DNA of 64,000 bases from assembly GCA_028704385.1 (NCBI GenBank), contig JAQVLA010000007.1, positions 1 to 64,000 of the forward strand. Direction: 5' to 3'. Shown here in pieces: positions 1 to 7,158 of the stretch (position 1 is its first letter; each line of letters starts with the position of its first letter). The notes beneath the pieces are model-generated. The model was not told the DNA's origin and ran no database searches. It saw nothing but the letters and a program-made list of their open reading frames with translations. Made by a program: the position numbers and the translations under genes. The DNA is from Bacteroidales bacterium (GTDB lineage: Bacteria; Bacteroidota; Bacteroidia; Bacteroidales; F082).

Positions 1-81
1 TCGATTTAAAGGGTGAATCGTTAAGAAAAAAAAGATAATATTGTACCCATTCTACGCTCTTTGACTCACTGACCTATTGTA

Positions 82-122
82 GGGGGTCAGTATGCCGGAA
101 TGGGGGTCAGTATCACCGGAAT
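82..122. repeat. Two tandem ~20-bp repeats, possible insertion-sequence end
   Basis: Two consecutive near-identical copies (82-101 and 102-122) share a GGGGGTCAGTAT core followed by a CCGGAAT tail. Repeated blocks of this kind resemble the multiple terminal repeats of IS21-family elements, but no istA or istB gene is visible in the window, so this would be an end only. The identification rests on general resemblance. The remainder of 1-390 holds no convincing gene; the open frames across it are composed of repeat sequence. Confidence 0.4.
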
Positions 123-230
123 GTGCAGCTTTCGTTTGCCGTCTCATATCTCGCTCTCCTACTAAACCCCGGGCAATTTCTTTAGTAATTGATTTTGGTT
201 GGGGATTCTTGCATTGCGATGCCCAGAGCC

Positions 231-319
231 CGCCTGTCTGCCGCCAGGTAGATCGAAGGGAGCCTGTCGAAATGCGGTGTATCGAGCTTGTCGAGATACG
301 TTGCAGTGAGCCTGTCGAA
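231..319. repeat. Dispersed short repeats (gagcctgtcgaa type)
   Basis: Three copies of a 12-base element close to GAGCCTGTCGAA start at 260, 284 and 308, an exact 24-bp period. They are preceded at about 231-255 by a CTGCCGCCAGGTAGAT element that recurs in several copies near 8050-8100. These are short interspersed repeats in non-coding DNA flanking the accessory region. They have no evident coding function, and open frames through them are not credible genes. Confidence 0.7.
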
Positions 320-390
320 CTGTCGTTCAACCGGGAGTTCATGCCGGGTTGTGCCGACCACATGAACTCCTGATTATTGGCAGCAGTTAT

Positions 391-1305
391 TTATTTTTCT
401 TGTTTCTTTAAAGGCAGATAATAAAGTCTATTATTTATGTAGTCTATGGCGACACAGCCATATTTACTTAGCAGATTGTTGCTTACGAAACCAACAGCAT
501 CTGGCGAAGCAAAATAGCCTTGTTTTGGTTGAACAATGATGTAAGGTGTATCAATTTCCAGAATGTCTATGGCAACTTTGTCCAGCTGTATTACAGGAAG
601 CTCTATTTGTTCATTGTTTATCCCTGTTGCAATTAAGTGAAATTCAGGTTTAAGATTTGGATTAATTTCCTGTATTCTCTGCCAATCATCTGTTGTGACG
701 TTGATATAAATATCGTCAGTATCAAACAGACTGGCACCGGTATCAAGTCTAAAGTCAAGGATTACCTTTCCACTTGCCATACCTGAAAATCTCGGTATGT
801 TATGGTCAAGTGAGAAAGGAATGTATGCTGTATATGTCAACAATGCGGTATCCTTAATAATGCTGATTTCGTGTTTTGAAAAATCAATTTCGATAATTGA
901 CTCCTTAAAGAAATCGTAACCTAATATCATGTCAAGTATTCTGTTGTTGGGGGTCAGGCTATGAGAAAGGTTGCGTTTAGTGGGGGCTATGCTGTCTACC
1001 TTGTGATTCTTTAGGGTAAGCTTGGTCATACATACGATCTTTACATCAATTGTGGCGTTAGAGCCTGTCACCTGAGTAGAATCAATTACGGGCAATTTCA
1101 GTTTATTGCTTGTCGCTTCATTTACTGCTGATATTTCGGCACCTGTGTCAAATAAACAAAATAGCGTGTCTTTATTTGTTGTCTCAATTTCCATGAATAT
1201 TAATCCTTGGTAGTATTCAAATGGAATAGAGGTGCCTTGGGCACGCAATATGGTGCAGACAACCATGCTAAAGCATATCCCGATTAAATATTTTGCTTTT
1301 TTCAT
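391..1305 (-). CDS. Retropepsin-like aspartic protease, secreted
   Basis: This encodes a 304-residue protein with an N-terminal hydrophobic signal sequence (about residues 1-22) ending near RAQG, so it is probably exported. Two Asp-Thr-Gly-Ala motifs are visible: CLFDTGAEIS near residue 50 and FRLDTGASLF near residue 180. Each is followed by aspartyl-protease-like beta-strand sequence, so the single chain appears to carry both halves of a pepsin-like or retropepsin-like active site. The substrate cannot be inferred. It is preceded by GTTAGTC at 1331-1337 (minus strand), which looks like a cassette boundary, but no matching GACTAAC-type site was found downstream. It is therefore uncertain whether this gene is a cassette or the chromosome beyond the array. 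The start is the first ATG before the signal sequence. Confidence 0.75.
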   Translation of the reverse strand: MKKAKYLIGICFSMVVCTILRAQGTSIPFEYYQGLIFMEIETTNKDTLFCLFDTGAEISAVNEATSNKLKLPVIDSTQVTGSNATIDVKIVCMTKLTLKNHKVDSIAPTKRNLSHSLTPNNRILDMILGYDFFKESIIEIDFSKHEISIIKDTALLTYTAYIPFSLDHNIPRFSGMASGKVILDFRLDTGASLFDTDDIYINVTTDDWQRIQEINPNLKPEFHLIATGINNEQIELPVIQLDKVAIDILEIDTPYIIVQPKQGYFASPDAVGFVSNNLLSKYGCVAIDYINNRLYYLPLKKQEK

Positions 1306-1330
1306 TATTCTGCTGTCATTTTTAAATTCT

Positions 1331-1337
1331 GACTAAC
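1331..1337 (-). other. Possible cassette-junction core site (GTTAGTC)
   Basis: Read on the minus strand this is AAAACGTTAGTCAG, 26 bases before the protease start codon. The AAAACGTT part matches the right end of the attC-like site at 1879-2010 (AAAACGTTGACC). It may be the right end of an attC disrupted by the IS110 remnant. The left arm is not recognisable, so support is weak. Confidence 0.3.
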
Positions 1338-1358
1338 GTTTTCTCATCTCATTACAAA

Positions 1359-1884
1359 TCAAGTTGATACAATTCCAGGTTCTTCATTAGTCAGTCCAAA
1401 TTTATCGATTTGTTTTTTAATACGCTTTACCATACCAAGTTTTCTTTTTTGATCGAGATAGAGGTATCCTCGCGGGTTGTAGTAAGGCGTGCCTTTTACT
1501 ACCCTATTCCAGATGATGACGACAAGTTTTCGGGCCGTTGCACTAATGGCCGATACACGGCTTTTCGGAAATTAATTCTTTGGAAGAAGTCTCTCAATGG
1601 GGTTGAATCTTTGAGGTTGCCAATGGCATTGGCAGCATTCCGCAAGGCTATTTTGAGTCGGTTGCTTCCTTTAGGAACCTTACTTGAAAGCACCTTCCCA
1701 CCACTTACTTTGTTGTTAGGTGCAAGCCTTAGCCATGAGCAAAAATGCTTGGCTGAGGGGAATTTCCGAATCCCTTCTACACCTACCTCGCTCATCAATG
1801 CTAACACGGTTGAAAAGCTTACGCCCTCAATGGCGTGCAAATCAGTTCCTTCAAACATCTGGTAAGATTTCAGGTTCAGGTCAA
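1359..1884 (-). pseudogene. IS110-family transposase remnant (C-terminal part)
   Basis: The minus strand encodes the C-terminal transposase domain of the IS110/IS1111 family. It includes an IEGVS segment, an FCSWLRLAPNN stretch and a SGGK motif, followed after a frameshift by ISATARKLVVIIW and a basic C-terminus ending at 1359. The frame changes near 1565, and the N-terminal catalytic RuvC-like half is absent. The readable part begins at about 1884, exactly at the GTT core of the upstream attC-like site, as if the transposase gene had been cut there. No terminal structure of the element is visible. It is not functional as it stands. Confidence 0.75.
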
Positions 1885-2010
1885 CGTTTTGCAGCTACCC
1901 GAAGGTGCCGATTTCGAAGCGATTTATTTTCAATTAAGCACAAACTTTGATAGATGTACAAAGCTTGATTTAACCACTGACCCGCCACTTTTGGGTAGGT
2001 GCTGTTACCA
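1879..2010 (-). other. attC-like recombination site (YiiX cassette)
   Basis: This is a 132-bp imperfect palindrome just after the YiiX-like gene. On the minus strand its outer box is TGGTAAC (2004-2010) and its right box is GTTGACC (1879-1885). The arms 1891-1910 and 1983-2002 are complementary at 16 of 20 positions. The outer box extends to GTGTGGTAAC, which is the reverse complement of the start of the same cassette (TTACCACAC before the gene at 2659) apart from the first base. That self-complementarity between a cassette's first bases and the outer box of its own site is the hallmark of integron attC sites. Confidence 0.7.
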
Positions 2011-2020
2011 CACGTATTTT

Positions 2021-2659
2021 TTAGTTCTTTTTAATTGTCGCCAGTTTGTTTGAGTTAAACATTGCTGCTGGAGATATCACCTTCTCCTCTTTCGGTATGT
2101 TGTCTCCGTATCGTTCTTTCATTTTTTGTTGGACAATTTCGTTTGTCAAATCAAAGTCTGAAAGATGTTCAAGTTCGCCAATTTCAATTCCTGTAGCTTC
2201 TTTGTAAATTTTCCAAACAAGCTCTGAACAGTAGATTTTGTCGTCCGACCATTCAAAATATATGTCATAGTTTTTCCCCTTATACTTTTCTCCGATTTGT
2301 TTCATTTTGGTCAAGGTCTCTTGGGTCAATACTTTATCAGCATTCTTTAATCGTTTAATAACATAGTGTCTATTTTCTCCACGATTTATCCAATCTTTCA
2401 ATGGTGTCAGTTTTACAGGCTGAACCGCTTCATAAACAAAATACTGTCCATCATCCTCGTAAATAATTCCCATATGACTATACTTTGAATTTGTCGCAAG
2501 TTGAATCGCTTTGCTTTGGTCTGAAAGTGAAGTCTGAAAGATAATGTCTCCGTTTTGAATGGTCTGTCCGAGTTCCTGAATTGTTTTTTCGGTCTTTCCA
2601 TTTGAGCAACCAAAAAAGATTGTTAGAACGAGAAGTAATATTGTTGTTGTTCGTGTCAT
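2021..2659 (-). CDS. YiiX-like permuted papain-fold lipoprotein
   Basis: This is a 212-residue protein with a hydrophobic N-terminus ending in an FFGC lipobox, so it is probably a lipoprotein anchored at Cys20. The mature part follows the YiiX/YebB pattern of circularly permuted NlpC/P60 (papain-fold) hydrolases. An early GDIIFQ segment leads to a His in KYSHMGIIY, and a late Cys lies in IYCSELVWKIY. The family is thought to act on amide or ester bonds in the envelope; the substrate is unknown here. I chose the ATG at 2659. Longer open frames upstream run through the attC-like site and encode only repeat sequence there. The gene forms a single-gene cassette between sites at 2670-2799 and 1879-2010. 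Confidence 0.75.
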   Translation of the reverse strand: MTRTTTILLLVLTIFFGCSNGKTEKTIQELGQTIQNGDIIFQTSLSDQSKAIQLATNSKYSHMGIIYEDDGQYFVYEAVQPVKLTPLKDWINRGENRHYVIKRLKNADKVLTQETLTKMKQIGEKYKGKNYDIYFEWSDDKIYCSELVWKIYKEATGIEIGELEHLSDFDLTNEIVQQKMKERYGDNIPKEEKVISPAAMFNSNKLATIKKN

Positions 2660-2669
2660 TTTATATGTG

Positions 2670-2799
2670 TGGTAATGGTAAGTATATGCAAAGTAGACGG
2701 TTGCGGGCTTCAAACTTATCAAACCGTTACAAGATTGGAGCGGGCTACAAACCTTGAATAACCTACTAAATCGGCAATTTTTTATAACGCATGTTAGCG
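2670..2799 (-). other. attC-like recombination site (hydrolase cassette)
   Basis: This is a 130-bp imperfect palindrome following the alpha/beta hydrolase gene. Its outer box on the minus strand is CGCTAAC (2793-2799) and its right end reads CTTACCATTACCA. The outer box is the exact reverse complement of GTTAGCG, with which this cassette begins at 3783-3789. It is homologous to the site at 3783-3912, with the same length and about 36 of 40 identical bases in the GAATAACCTACTA and ATTTTTTATA part. The right core reads ATT rather than GTT, so the crossover triplet appears mutated. Confidence 0.75.
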
Positions 2800-2810
2800 G
2801 CTGGCATTTT

Positions 2811-3740
2811 TTATCTGTCAGGAAAATGTTTATTAAGGAAACCCAATACTCTTGTGGCATATTCTATATCTTTATCAGGTTCAGTAAAGCTTTCTGTTAT
2901 AGTATGTATGTCTCCTTCACGAACAAAGGTTTCAATATGCGAAGGAGAATATTTAATTATTCTCTCAAAGTTAGAAAATGGCACTTGAGAATCTTCTCGA
3001 GAATGCATAAGTAGGGCTGGTCTATTTCCTAGTTTTTTAATTTCCCTGATAGGTTTTATTGACCAGATATTTACCTTATATTTTGTAAATACAACCAGTG
3101 GAACAAATGGTTTTACCATTTTTGCTAAAAAATCAGGACTTTGATAAGCCATCAACTCATAAAAAATTTCTTCCCATGACGAATAGGCTGAAAGACTAAT
3201 TAAACCGTCTATTTCTGGAATTTCTCCAATAGAATTGATAGCAGTCACACCACCCATTGACAATCCGAATATAACGATTGGAACATTTTTATATTCGGAA
3301 TCATCTTTTATGTATTGAACGATTGCTTTTGTGTCAAGATACTCTTTATATCCTAAACAAATTATATCTCCATCACTTTCTCCATGAGCTCGCATATCAA
3401 AAAGAATAGTAGCATATCCATGTTCTTTAAAAAAACGCGCATGTCCAAAATATATAGTTGCAGATGGATTATGAATTCCTGACAAGCAAATAATGATTGC
3501 TTTTGGCTTTTCCACATCAACTTTATAAGCTGAAATTTTCAGCCCATCATCAGTATTGACAAAAAAATGTTCCGCTTCTATTCCAAAATCTTCAGCTTTC
3601 CATACCTCATCGAAGTTAACATGCCTATTAACCATTGGATTTATTACCAGCATAGGGATCGCAATTAAAAACCCTACAATTAACAGAATAAAACCCAGTA
3701 GAGCACTAATGATTATTTTTCTCTTTTTTTTCTTTTCCAT
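2811..3740 (-). CDS. Membrane-anchored alpha/beta hydrolase
   Basis: This is a 309-residue protein with a lysine-rich start and one hydrophobic segment (about residues 8-33), so it is anchored with the catalytic domain probably outside the cytoplasmic membrane. The hydrolase fold shows the nucleophile elbow GLSMGG (Ser near residue 160), an acidic residue in HSREDSQVP and a His in EGDIHTITE, a complete Ser-Asp-His triad. It resembles prolyl-oligopeptidase-like and YqkD-type hydrolases; the substrate is not predictable. The ATG at 3740 is preferred because upstream codons run toward the recombination site. Flanked by attC-like sites at 2670-2799 and 3783-3912, it forms a one-gene cassette. Confidence 0.8.
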   Translation of the reverse strand: MEKKKKRKIIISALLGFILLIVGFLIAIPMLVINPMVNRHVNFDEVWKAEDFGIEAEHFFVNTDDGLKISAYKVDVEKPKAIIICLSGIHNPSATIYFGHARFFKEHGYATILFDMRAHGESDGDIICLGYKEYLDTKAIVQYIKDDSEYKNVPIVIFGLSMGGVTAINSIGEIPEIDGLISLSAYSSWEEIFYELMAYQSPDFLAKMVKPFVPLVVFTKYKVNIWSIKPIREIKKLGNRPALLMHSREDSQVPFSNFERIIKYSPSHIETFVREGDIHTITESFTEPDKDIEYATRVLGFLNKHFPDR

Positions 3741-3782
3741 TTTTAATGTTTTTAGTTTTTTGCTATCCTTTGAAATGATTGA

Positions 3783-3912
3783 CGCTAACGGTAAGTATAA
3801 GAATAGTAGCCGACTGGGTGGCAATTTCCTGTCAAGTTACAAGAAAATTGAAGCGGACTACAACCCTTGAATAACCTACTATCCCGGCAATTTTTTATAC
3901 CGCGTGTTGAAC
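3783..3912 (-). other. attC-like recombination site (minimal cassette)
   Basis: This is a 130-bp imperfect palindrome. On the minus strand it starts with GTTCAAC (3906-3912) and ends at the core GTTAGCG (3783-3789), where the hydrolase cassette begins. The outer arms pair through GTATAA (3795-3800) and TTATAC (3895-3900) with mismatches and bulges in between. The outer box GTTCAAC fits the RYYYAAC consensus of attC sites. It is the reverse complement of GTTGAAC at 3972-3978, the start of its own cassette. Confidence 0.78.
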
Positions 3913-3971
3913 TAAACCTCATGTAGCCTCCCCCGTATTGAATCCCCATAATAGACCAACCAGGAGGTTCC
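3913..3971 (-). other. Geneless body of a minimal cassette
   Basis: About 59 bp lie between the core GTTGAAC at 3972-3978 and the outer box of the site at 3783-3912, so this cassette is little more than its own recombination site, about 190 bp in total. A 54-codon open frame (starting MGIQYGGG) begins here and runs through the palindrome to its end. It shares its repeat-encoded residues with the frame through the 2670-2799 site, so I do not regard it as a gene. The body could hold a promoter or small RNA, but I see no clear signal. Confidence 0.55.
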
Positions 3972-4063
3972 GTTCAACATCGGCTTAAATCGCAAACGTA
4001 TGAGTCCAACAGGCATCAGGGAAAAGCAGGCTTACGGTTGCGTTTAAGCCTTATTTGTTAGCC
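3972..4063 (-). other. attC-like recombination site (restriction-modification cassette)
   Basis: This 92-bp palindrome begins ten bases after the endonuclease stop codon. On the minus strand its outer box is GGCTAAC (4057-4063) and its right core is GTTGAAC (3972-3978). The arms GGCTTAAACGCAACCGTA and the complement of the right arm, GGCTTAAATCGCAAACGTA, match almost perfectly with two single-base bulges, the folded form expected of attC. CGGCTAAC is the exact reverse complement of GTTAGCCG at 7055-7062, where the three-gene cassette begins. It differs in sequence and length from the two 130-bp sites but obeys the same rule. Confidence 0.78.
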
Positions 4064-4072
4064 GTTCGCCCT

Positions 4073-5752
4073 TCATTCTGTCAACCAATTTAGTGCTTCT
4101 TCTGTAATGCCGTTATACCAATCTACTTCATTGTCTGTCGAGTTTGCTAATTCATTTGAACGCTCGAAAAATCGTTGAACGTGTCTTGGCTCGGGAACAT
4201 AGTTTGCATTATGAGAGTCCTGAACCATTTTAATAAAAACACTCAATGGTAATGGAACGATTGTAGAAGTCCCACCATAATATTGAATGTTCATTTTGTG
4301 TAATGCGTAAAAATGGGCTTTACAAGCGTCATTTATGTGTGGTGCAATAAACAAACAGTAAGCAGGTTTTTCAGTTTCACGTTTATATTTTGCAAGGTGT
4401 CTTGTTACTGGCTCTCCTTCTGTTTCATATTGTCGTTGTCCACCTTGCATAGTTACTTCAACGGTTAAACCGAAGTCTCCATAATCGCAAACAATATCAG
4501 CCATATTACCCTGTGCCGTTGACATTGGATTTCCAAAGTCGTCAAATTTTAGATTAGCTTTAATATCACCACCGTCCAACATAGTCATTGCTCGCCAAGT
4601 GTTCCACTCCAACATAAGTGGCGTATCGTAAAGTGAATTATCAAGTATTTGGTCAAATGTTGTGGAAATATCTTCAAACAGACGGTAGTCTTTGATTGCT
4701 GCAACTTGTTCTGTTATTATTTGCTCTTTTCGATTTTCTATTTGGTCTGCAAATAAGTTTTTGAGTTCTTGTAAGGTTGCAGTTGCAGAAAATTCAAGTT
4801 GCGGAAACTCTGCTCTAATTTTTTGTTCTAATAATTCTCTATTGTCTGTAAGAAGCGTTGGAATAAGTGGATTACCAAGATAAGCAACATATTGACCTTC
4901 GTTATCAATAAAGCAAGGTTCTCTATCTGTGTGTTGCAAGAAATAATCAACTTCTTGAATTTTCTCTGGAACAATTGAAAGAGACTTACCAATATGAGAA
5001 ATATTTACTAATCCTGTTGCTCTCAAATAACGAACACAAGCATCAGCATAATCTCTCATATTACTTGCTTTTGTGCTTAAGAAGTTTGCAATTGAAGCGT
5101 CATTAGTTTCTCGGGTTTTTGTATTTCCTGAACTAATATCTACGCTATAAATCTCTCTTAATTCTCTGTCAAAATATTCAGCACGAAAACGCTTATAATT
5201 TCCTTCGTTTTGAGCCTTTGCTATTCTGAATTGATTGATTTTCTCAACTATTGTATCAAATTCTCTGTAGTCAACTAATTGTAAGCCAAACATTTTTAAC
5301 TCATCAAATTTCAATGAGCCAAAATGTCGAATGAGCCTGAATAGTTCAAGGTATGGCTTCACCCAAAATTCTGCTGAATTTGCGGTTGGTTTGTGAAATG
5401 GAGAAGGAACTTGAAATTTGAGTAACTGTCTTAAAAATATTTCGTCTTTTCTTCTTGAGTTTACAAGTTCTTCACCTGCTGGTGTAAGTTGAATTGTTGG
5501 GGAAAGAATTACAAAACCAAGTGCTTTTGGTGCTCTGTTTATTCTGTCTCTTGCACTAAATGCTGGGTCATTTGCACCTTCGCCATTGAAAAAGTTTTCC
5601 TCTCTCAATAGCTCCATAAAAGCTCTTTGAGTTTCGGTATTCCATCTTTGTCCTGCGAAATGGGCGTTCAAAAGCCCAATTTCAGGAATCATCTTTGCAG
5701 GTGTCCGTGGGGAAGTGGTTACAAAAATTACTTTACTGTCAATTCTAGCCAT
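4073..5752 (-). CDS. AlwI-family type II restriction endonuclease
   Basis: This 559-residue protein matches the AlwI family of type II endonucleases, which cut outside an asymmetric GGATC-type site. The N-terminal part starts MARIDSKVIFVTTS and contains a winged-helix-like segment (RAPKALGFVILSP). The likely catalytic core near residues 415-460 includes ADIVCDYGDFGLTVEVT followed by GEPVTRHLAKYK, a D...ExT arrangement in place of the usual PD-(D/E)xK. The start codon overlaps the end of the methyltransferase gene by 8 bases, so the two are co-transcribed. The natural pairing with a Dam-type adenine methyltransferase supports the call. The exact recognition sequence is inference from the family. 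Confidence 0.8.
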   Translation of the reverse strand: MARIDSKVIFVTTSPRTPAKMIPEIGLLNAHFAGQRWNTETQRAFMELLREENFFNGEGANDPAFSARDRINRAPKALGFVILSPTIQLTPAGEELVNSRRKDEIFLRQLLKFQVPSPFHKPTANSAEFWVKPYLELFRLIRHFGSLKFDELKMFGLQLVDYREFDTIVEKINQFRIAKAQNEGNYKRFRAEYFDRELREIYSVDISSGNTKTRETNDASIANFLSTKASNMRDYADACVRYLRATGLVNISHIGKSLSIVPEKIQEVDYFLQHTDREPCFIDNEGQYVAYLGNPLIPTLLTDNRELLEQKIRAEFPQLEFSATATLQELKNLFADQIENRKEQIITEQVAAIKDYRLFEDISTTFDQILDNSLYDTPLMLEWNTWRAMTMLDGGDIKANLKFDDFGNPMSTAQGNMADIVCDYGDFGLTVEVTMQGGQRQYETEGEPVTRHLAKYKRETEKPAYCLFIAPHINDACKAHFYALHKMNIQYYGGTSTIVPLPLSVFIKMVQDSHNANYVPEPRHVQRFFERSNELANSTDNEVDWYNGITEEALNWLTE

Positions 5753-6659
5753 TGGAAACAGATTCTTCTTCTAATATTAATTTTGGTTCTCTTTTTAATG
5801 CTTCATTGCCATAGTTAGAAATGAGAATGTGGCTCGCTTCGGACTTAAATCTGTTTCTAATATTTACCGCATATGATTTGCCATATTCATCCACAATGTA
5901 GTCGCAATATAATTTTTCTGTTAGCGGTGTTCTACCAATAACCATAAGTGCTTTGCATTTTAGTTTTTTATATTGGTTAGCTAATTCAATATGATTTTTT
6001 TCATTGAATCCGTCTTTGTGTTCAGCATTGCCATAATCAGAAAAAACGCAATCATATGGCGGGTCTAAAAACATAAAGTCGTCTTTAGTTGCCATTTGGA
6101 AAATCTCGGAATAGTCGAGATTATAAATCTCTGTATTAGCAAGTAATTTGCTGTGAGAATTTGTTACCAATGAAGTATTTAGGTTTGCATATCGTCCATA
6201 AGGCACATTAAATTCTCCTTTTGCATTGTAGCGTATCATTCCCGAATATGCAGTTTTATTTATGAAGAAATAAAGCAAAGCATCAGAGTATTTTTTTTCT
6301 GTCAGTTCATTGAACATATCTCTGATTTGATAATAGAGTGGTTCGTTTTCATCTTCAACTCGCTTGTCAGGTGTTTTACTTTTCAGTTCTTCAAAGTTTC
6401 TGCGGTTAATGGCGTAAACCCGCTCTATTTGCGATAATTCTTTTTTGAGTGTGTCAAAGTCGTTTTTTACGCCTAAGTAAAATGATATGAGTTTTGAATT
6501 AATGTCATTTATAATTGCTCTTTTAGGCTCTAAATGAAAGAACAATGCACCACCACCAAAAAACGGTTCAATATAACGTCCGCTATAGTGTGGAATGTGT
6601 TTAATCAAATGAGGTATTTCTTTTGACTTTCCTCCTCTGTATTTTAAAAGTGGTTTCAT
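5745..6659 (-). CDS. Dam-type (D12 class) N6-adenine DNA methyltransferase
   Basis: This 304-residue enzyme would methylate adenine at the N6 position and protect the host from the neighbouring endonuclease. It has the alpha-class order: an N-terminal KYRGGKSK segment, the AdoMet-binding FFGGGALF motif near residue 35, a target recognition region in the middle, and the catalytic DPPY motif near residue 200. The closest general relatives are Dam and the GATC-modifying D12 family, which fits modification of a GGATC-type site. Its start overlaps the stop of the upstream regulator (ATGA), and its end overlaps the endonuclease start. Confidence 0.88.
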   Translation of the reverse strand: MKPLLKYRGGKSKEIPHLIKHIPHYSGRYIEPFFGGGALFFHLEPKRAIINDINSKLISFYLGVKNDFDTLKKELSQIERVYAINRRNFEELKSKTPDKRVEDENEPLYYQIRDMFNELTEKKYSDALLYFFINKTAYSGMIRYNAKGEFNVPYGRYANLNTSLVTNSHSKLLANTEIYNLDYSEIFQMATKDDFMFLDPPYDCVFSDYGNAEHKDGFNEKNHIELANQYKKLKCKALMVIGRTPLTEKLYCDYIVDEYGKSYAVNIRNRFKSEASHILISNYGNEALKREPKLILEEESVSNG

Positions 6660-6967
6660 ACTTTGGTTGATTTACGTTTATATTGAACAATACTTTCGGC
6701 AACAACATTTAAAATTTGTGTCGCTTCTTCTTCTTCGGCAATAATGTCGTAAACCTTGTCTGCCGACCATAAACGTATTAACTCTTTCGAGTCAACTTCA
6801 AGCAAGTCCGCAAGTATTGTTACTTGTTCTCGTTTCGCTCGTCTGTCGCCTTTTTCAATCTTGCAGTATGTTGCTGTGTCAATCTCTAACGCAGCAGCTA
6901 ACTGTCGTTGAGGGATTTGTTTCTCCTCTCGAAGTGTTCTGATTTTATTACCAAAGATTGTTGACAT
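6656..6967 (-). CDS. HTH (Cro/C1-type) restriction-modification regulator
   Basis: This 103-residue protein has an N-terminal helix-turn-helix (about residues 5-60) of the Xre/Cro type: REEKQIPQRQLAAALEID, then TYCKIEKGDRR. It is the first gene of the restriction-modification operon and overlaps the methyltransferase start by 4 bases. This is the usual place for a controller (C) protein that delays endonuclease expression until DNA is methylated. No C-box was identified, so control is inferred. The cassette boundary GTTAGCCG lies about 90 bases upstream. Confidence 0.75.
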   Translation of the reverse strand: MSTIFGNKIRTLREEKQIPQRQLAAALEIDTATYCKIEKGDRRAKREQVTILADLLEVDSKELIRLWSADKVYDIIAEEEEATQILNVVAESIVQYKRKSTKV

Positions 6968-7054
6968 AATTTTGTCTTGACATTATTTGGCAAATATAAT
7001 TCTTTTTTCTTTCGGTCGTCATATTTTTTTGCACGGTCTGTCTTTTTAGGGTGA

Positions 7055-7100
7055 CGGCTAACGAGTAAATACACGCAGTATTGCGTATATATTCACCTTG
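7055..7100 (-). other. attI-like primary recombination site
   Basis: Between the end of the recombinase remnant and the first cassette is the core GTTAGCCG (7055-7062, minus strand). A dyad adjoins it: perfect ACGCA (7073-7077) and TGCGT (7082-7086) arms, extended by partial pairing to about 15 bp each side. The sequence before the core, TGTATTTACTCGTTAGC, resembles the right end of the cassette site at 3783-3912 (TATACTTACCGTTAGC). Location and shape fit an attI where cassettes would be inserted. It could instead be the surviving half of an attC from a lost cassette. Confidence 0.5.
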
Positions 7101-7112
7101 TGTCTATGTCCC

Positions 7113-7149
7113 ATCTTTATGGTTTTCATATTTTTCAATGCATAAAGAT
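7113..7149. other. Inverted repeat after the recombinase gene
   Basis: Perfect 9-bp arms ATCTTTATG (7113-7121) and CATAAAGAT (7141-7149) are separated by 19 bp, directly after the recombinase stop codon. There is no T-run on the minus-strand 3' side, so it is a poor terminator. It could be an accessory protein-binding site of the attI region. Confidence 0.4.
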
Positions 7150-7158
7150 AAAAAATTA

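Noticed and set aside
52-373. Small genes on both strands across 52-373
   Set aside because: The frames are made of dispersed repeats (gagcctgtcgaa and CCGCCAGGTAGAT), with no recognisable domain.
1499-1865. Plus-strand gene opposite the IS110 remnant
   Set aside because: The plus-strand frame mirrors the transposase coding strand, which has clear family motifs on the minus strand.
2660-2860. Longer N-terminus of the YiiX-like protein
   Set aside because: The extra 67 residues are encoded by the recombination site, and the lipoprotein signal begins at the ATG at 2659.
3787-3951. A 54-codon gene starting MGIQYGGG within the minimal cassette
   Set aside because: Its residues come from the palindrome, and the same kind of residues appear when the homologous site at 2670-2799 is translated upstream of the YiiX gene.
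4073-7062. Type III or type I restriction system
   Set aside because: There is no helicase subunit; one endonuclease with a D12 methyltransferase and a small regulator fits a type II (AlwI-type) system.
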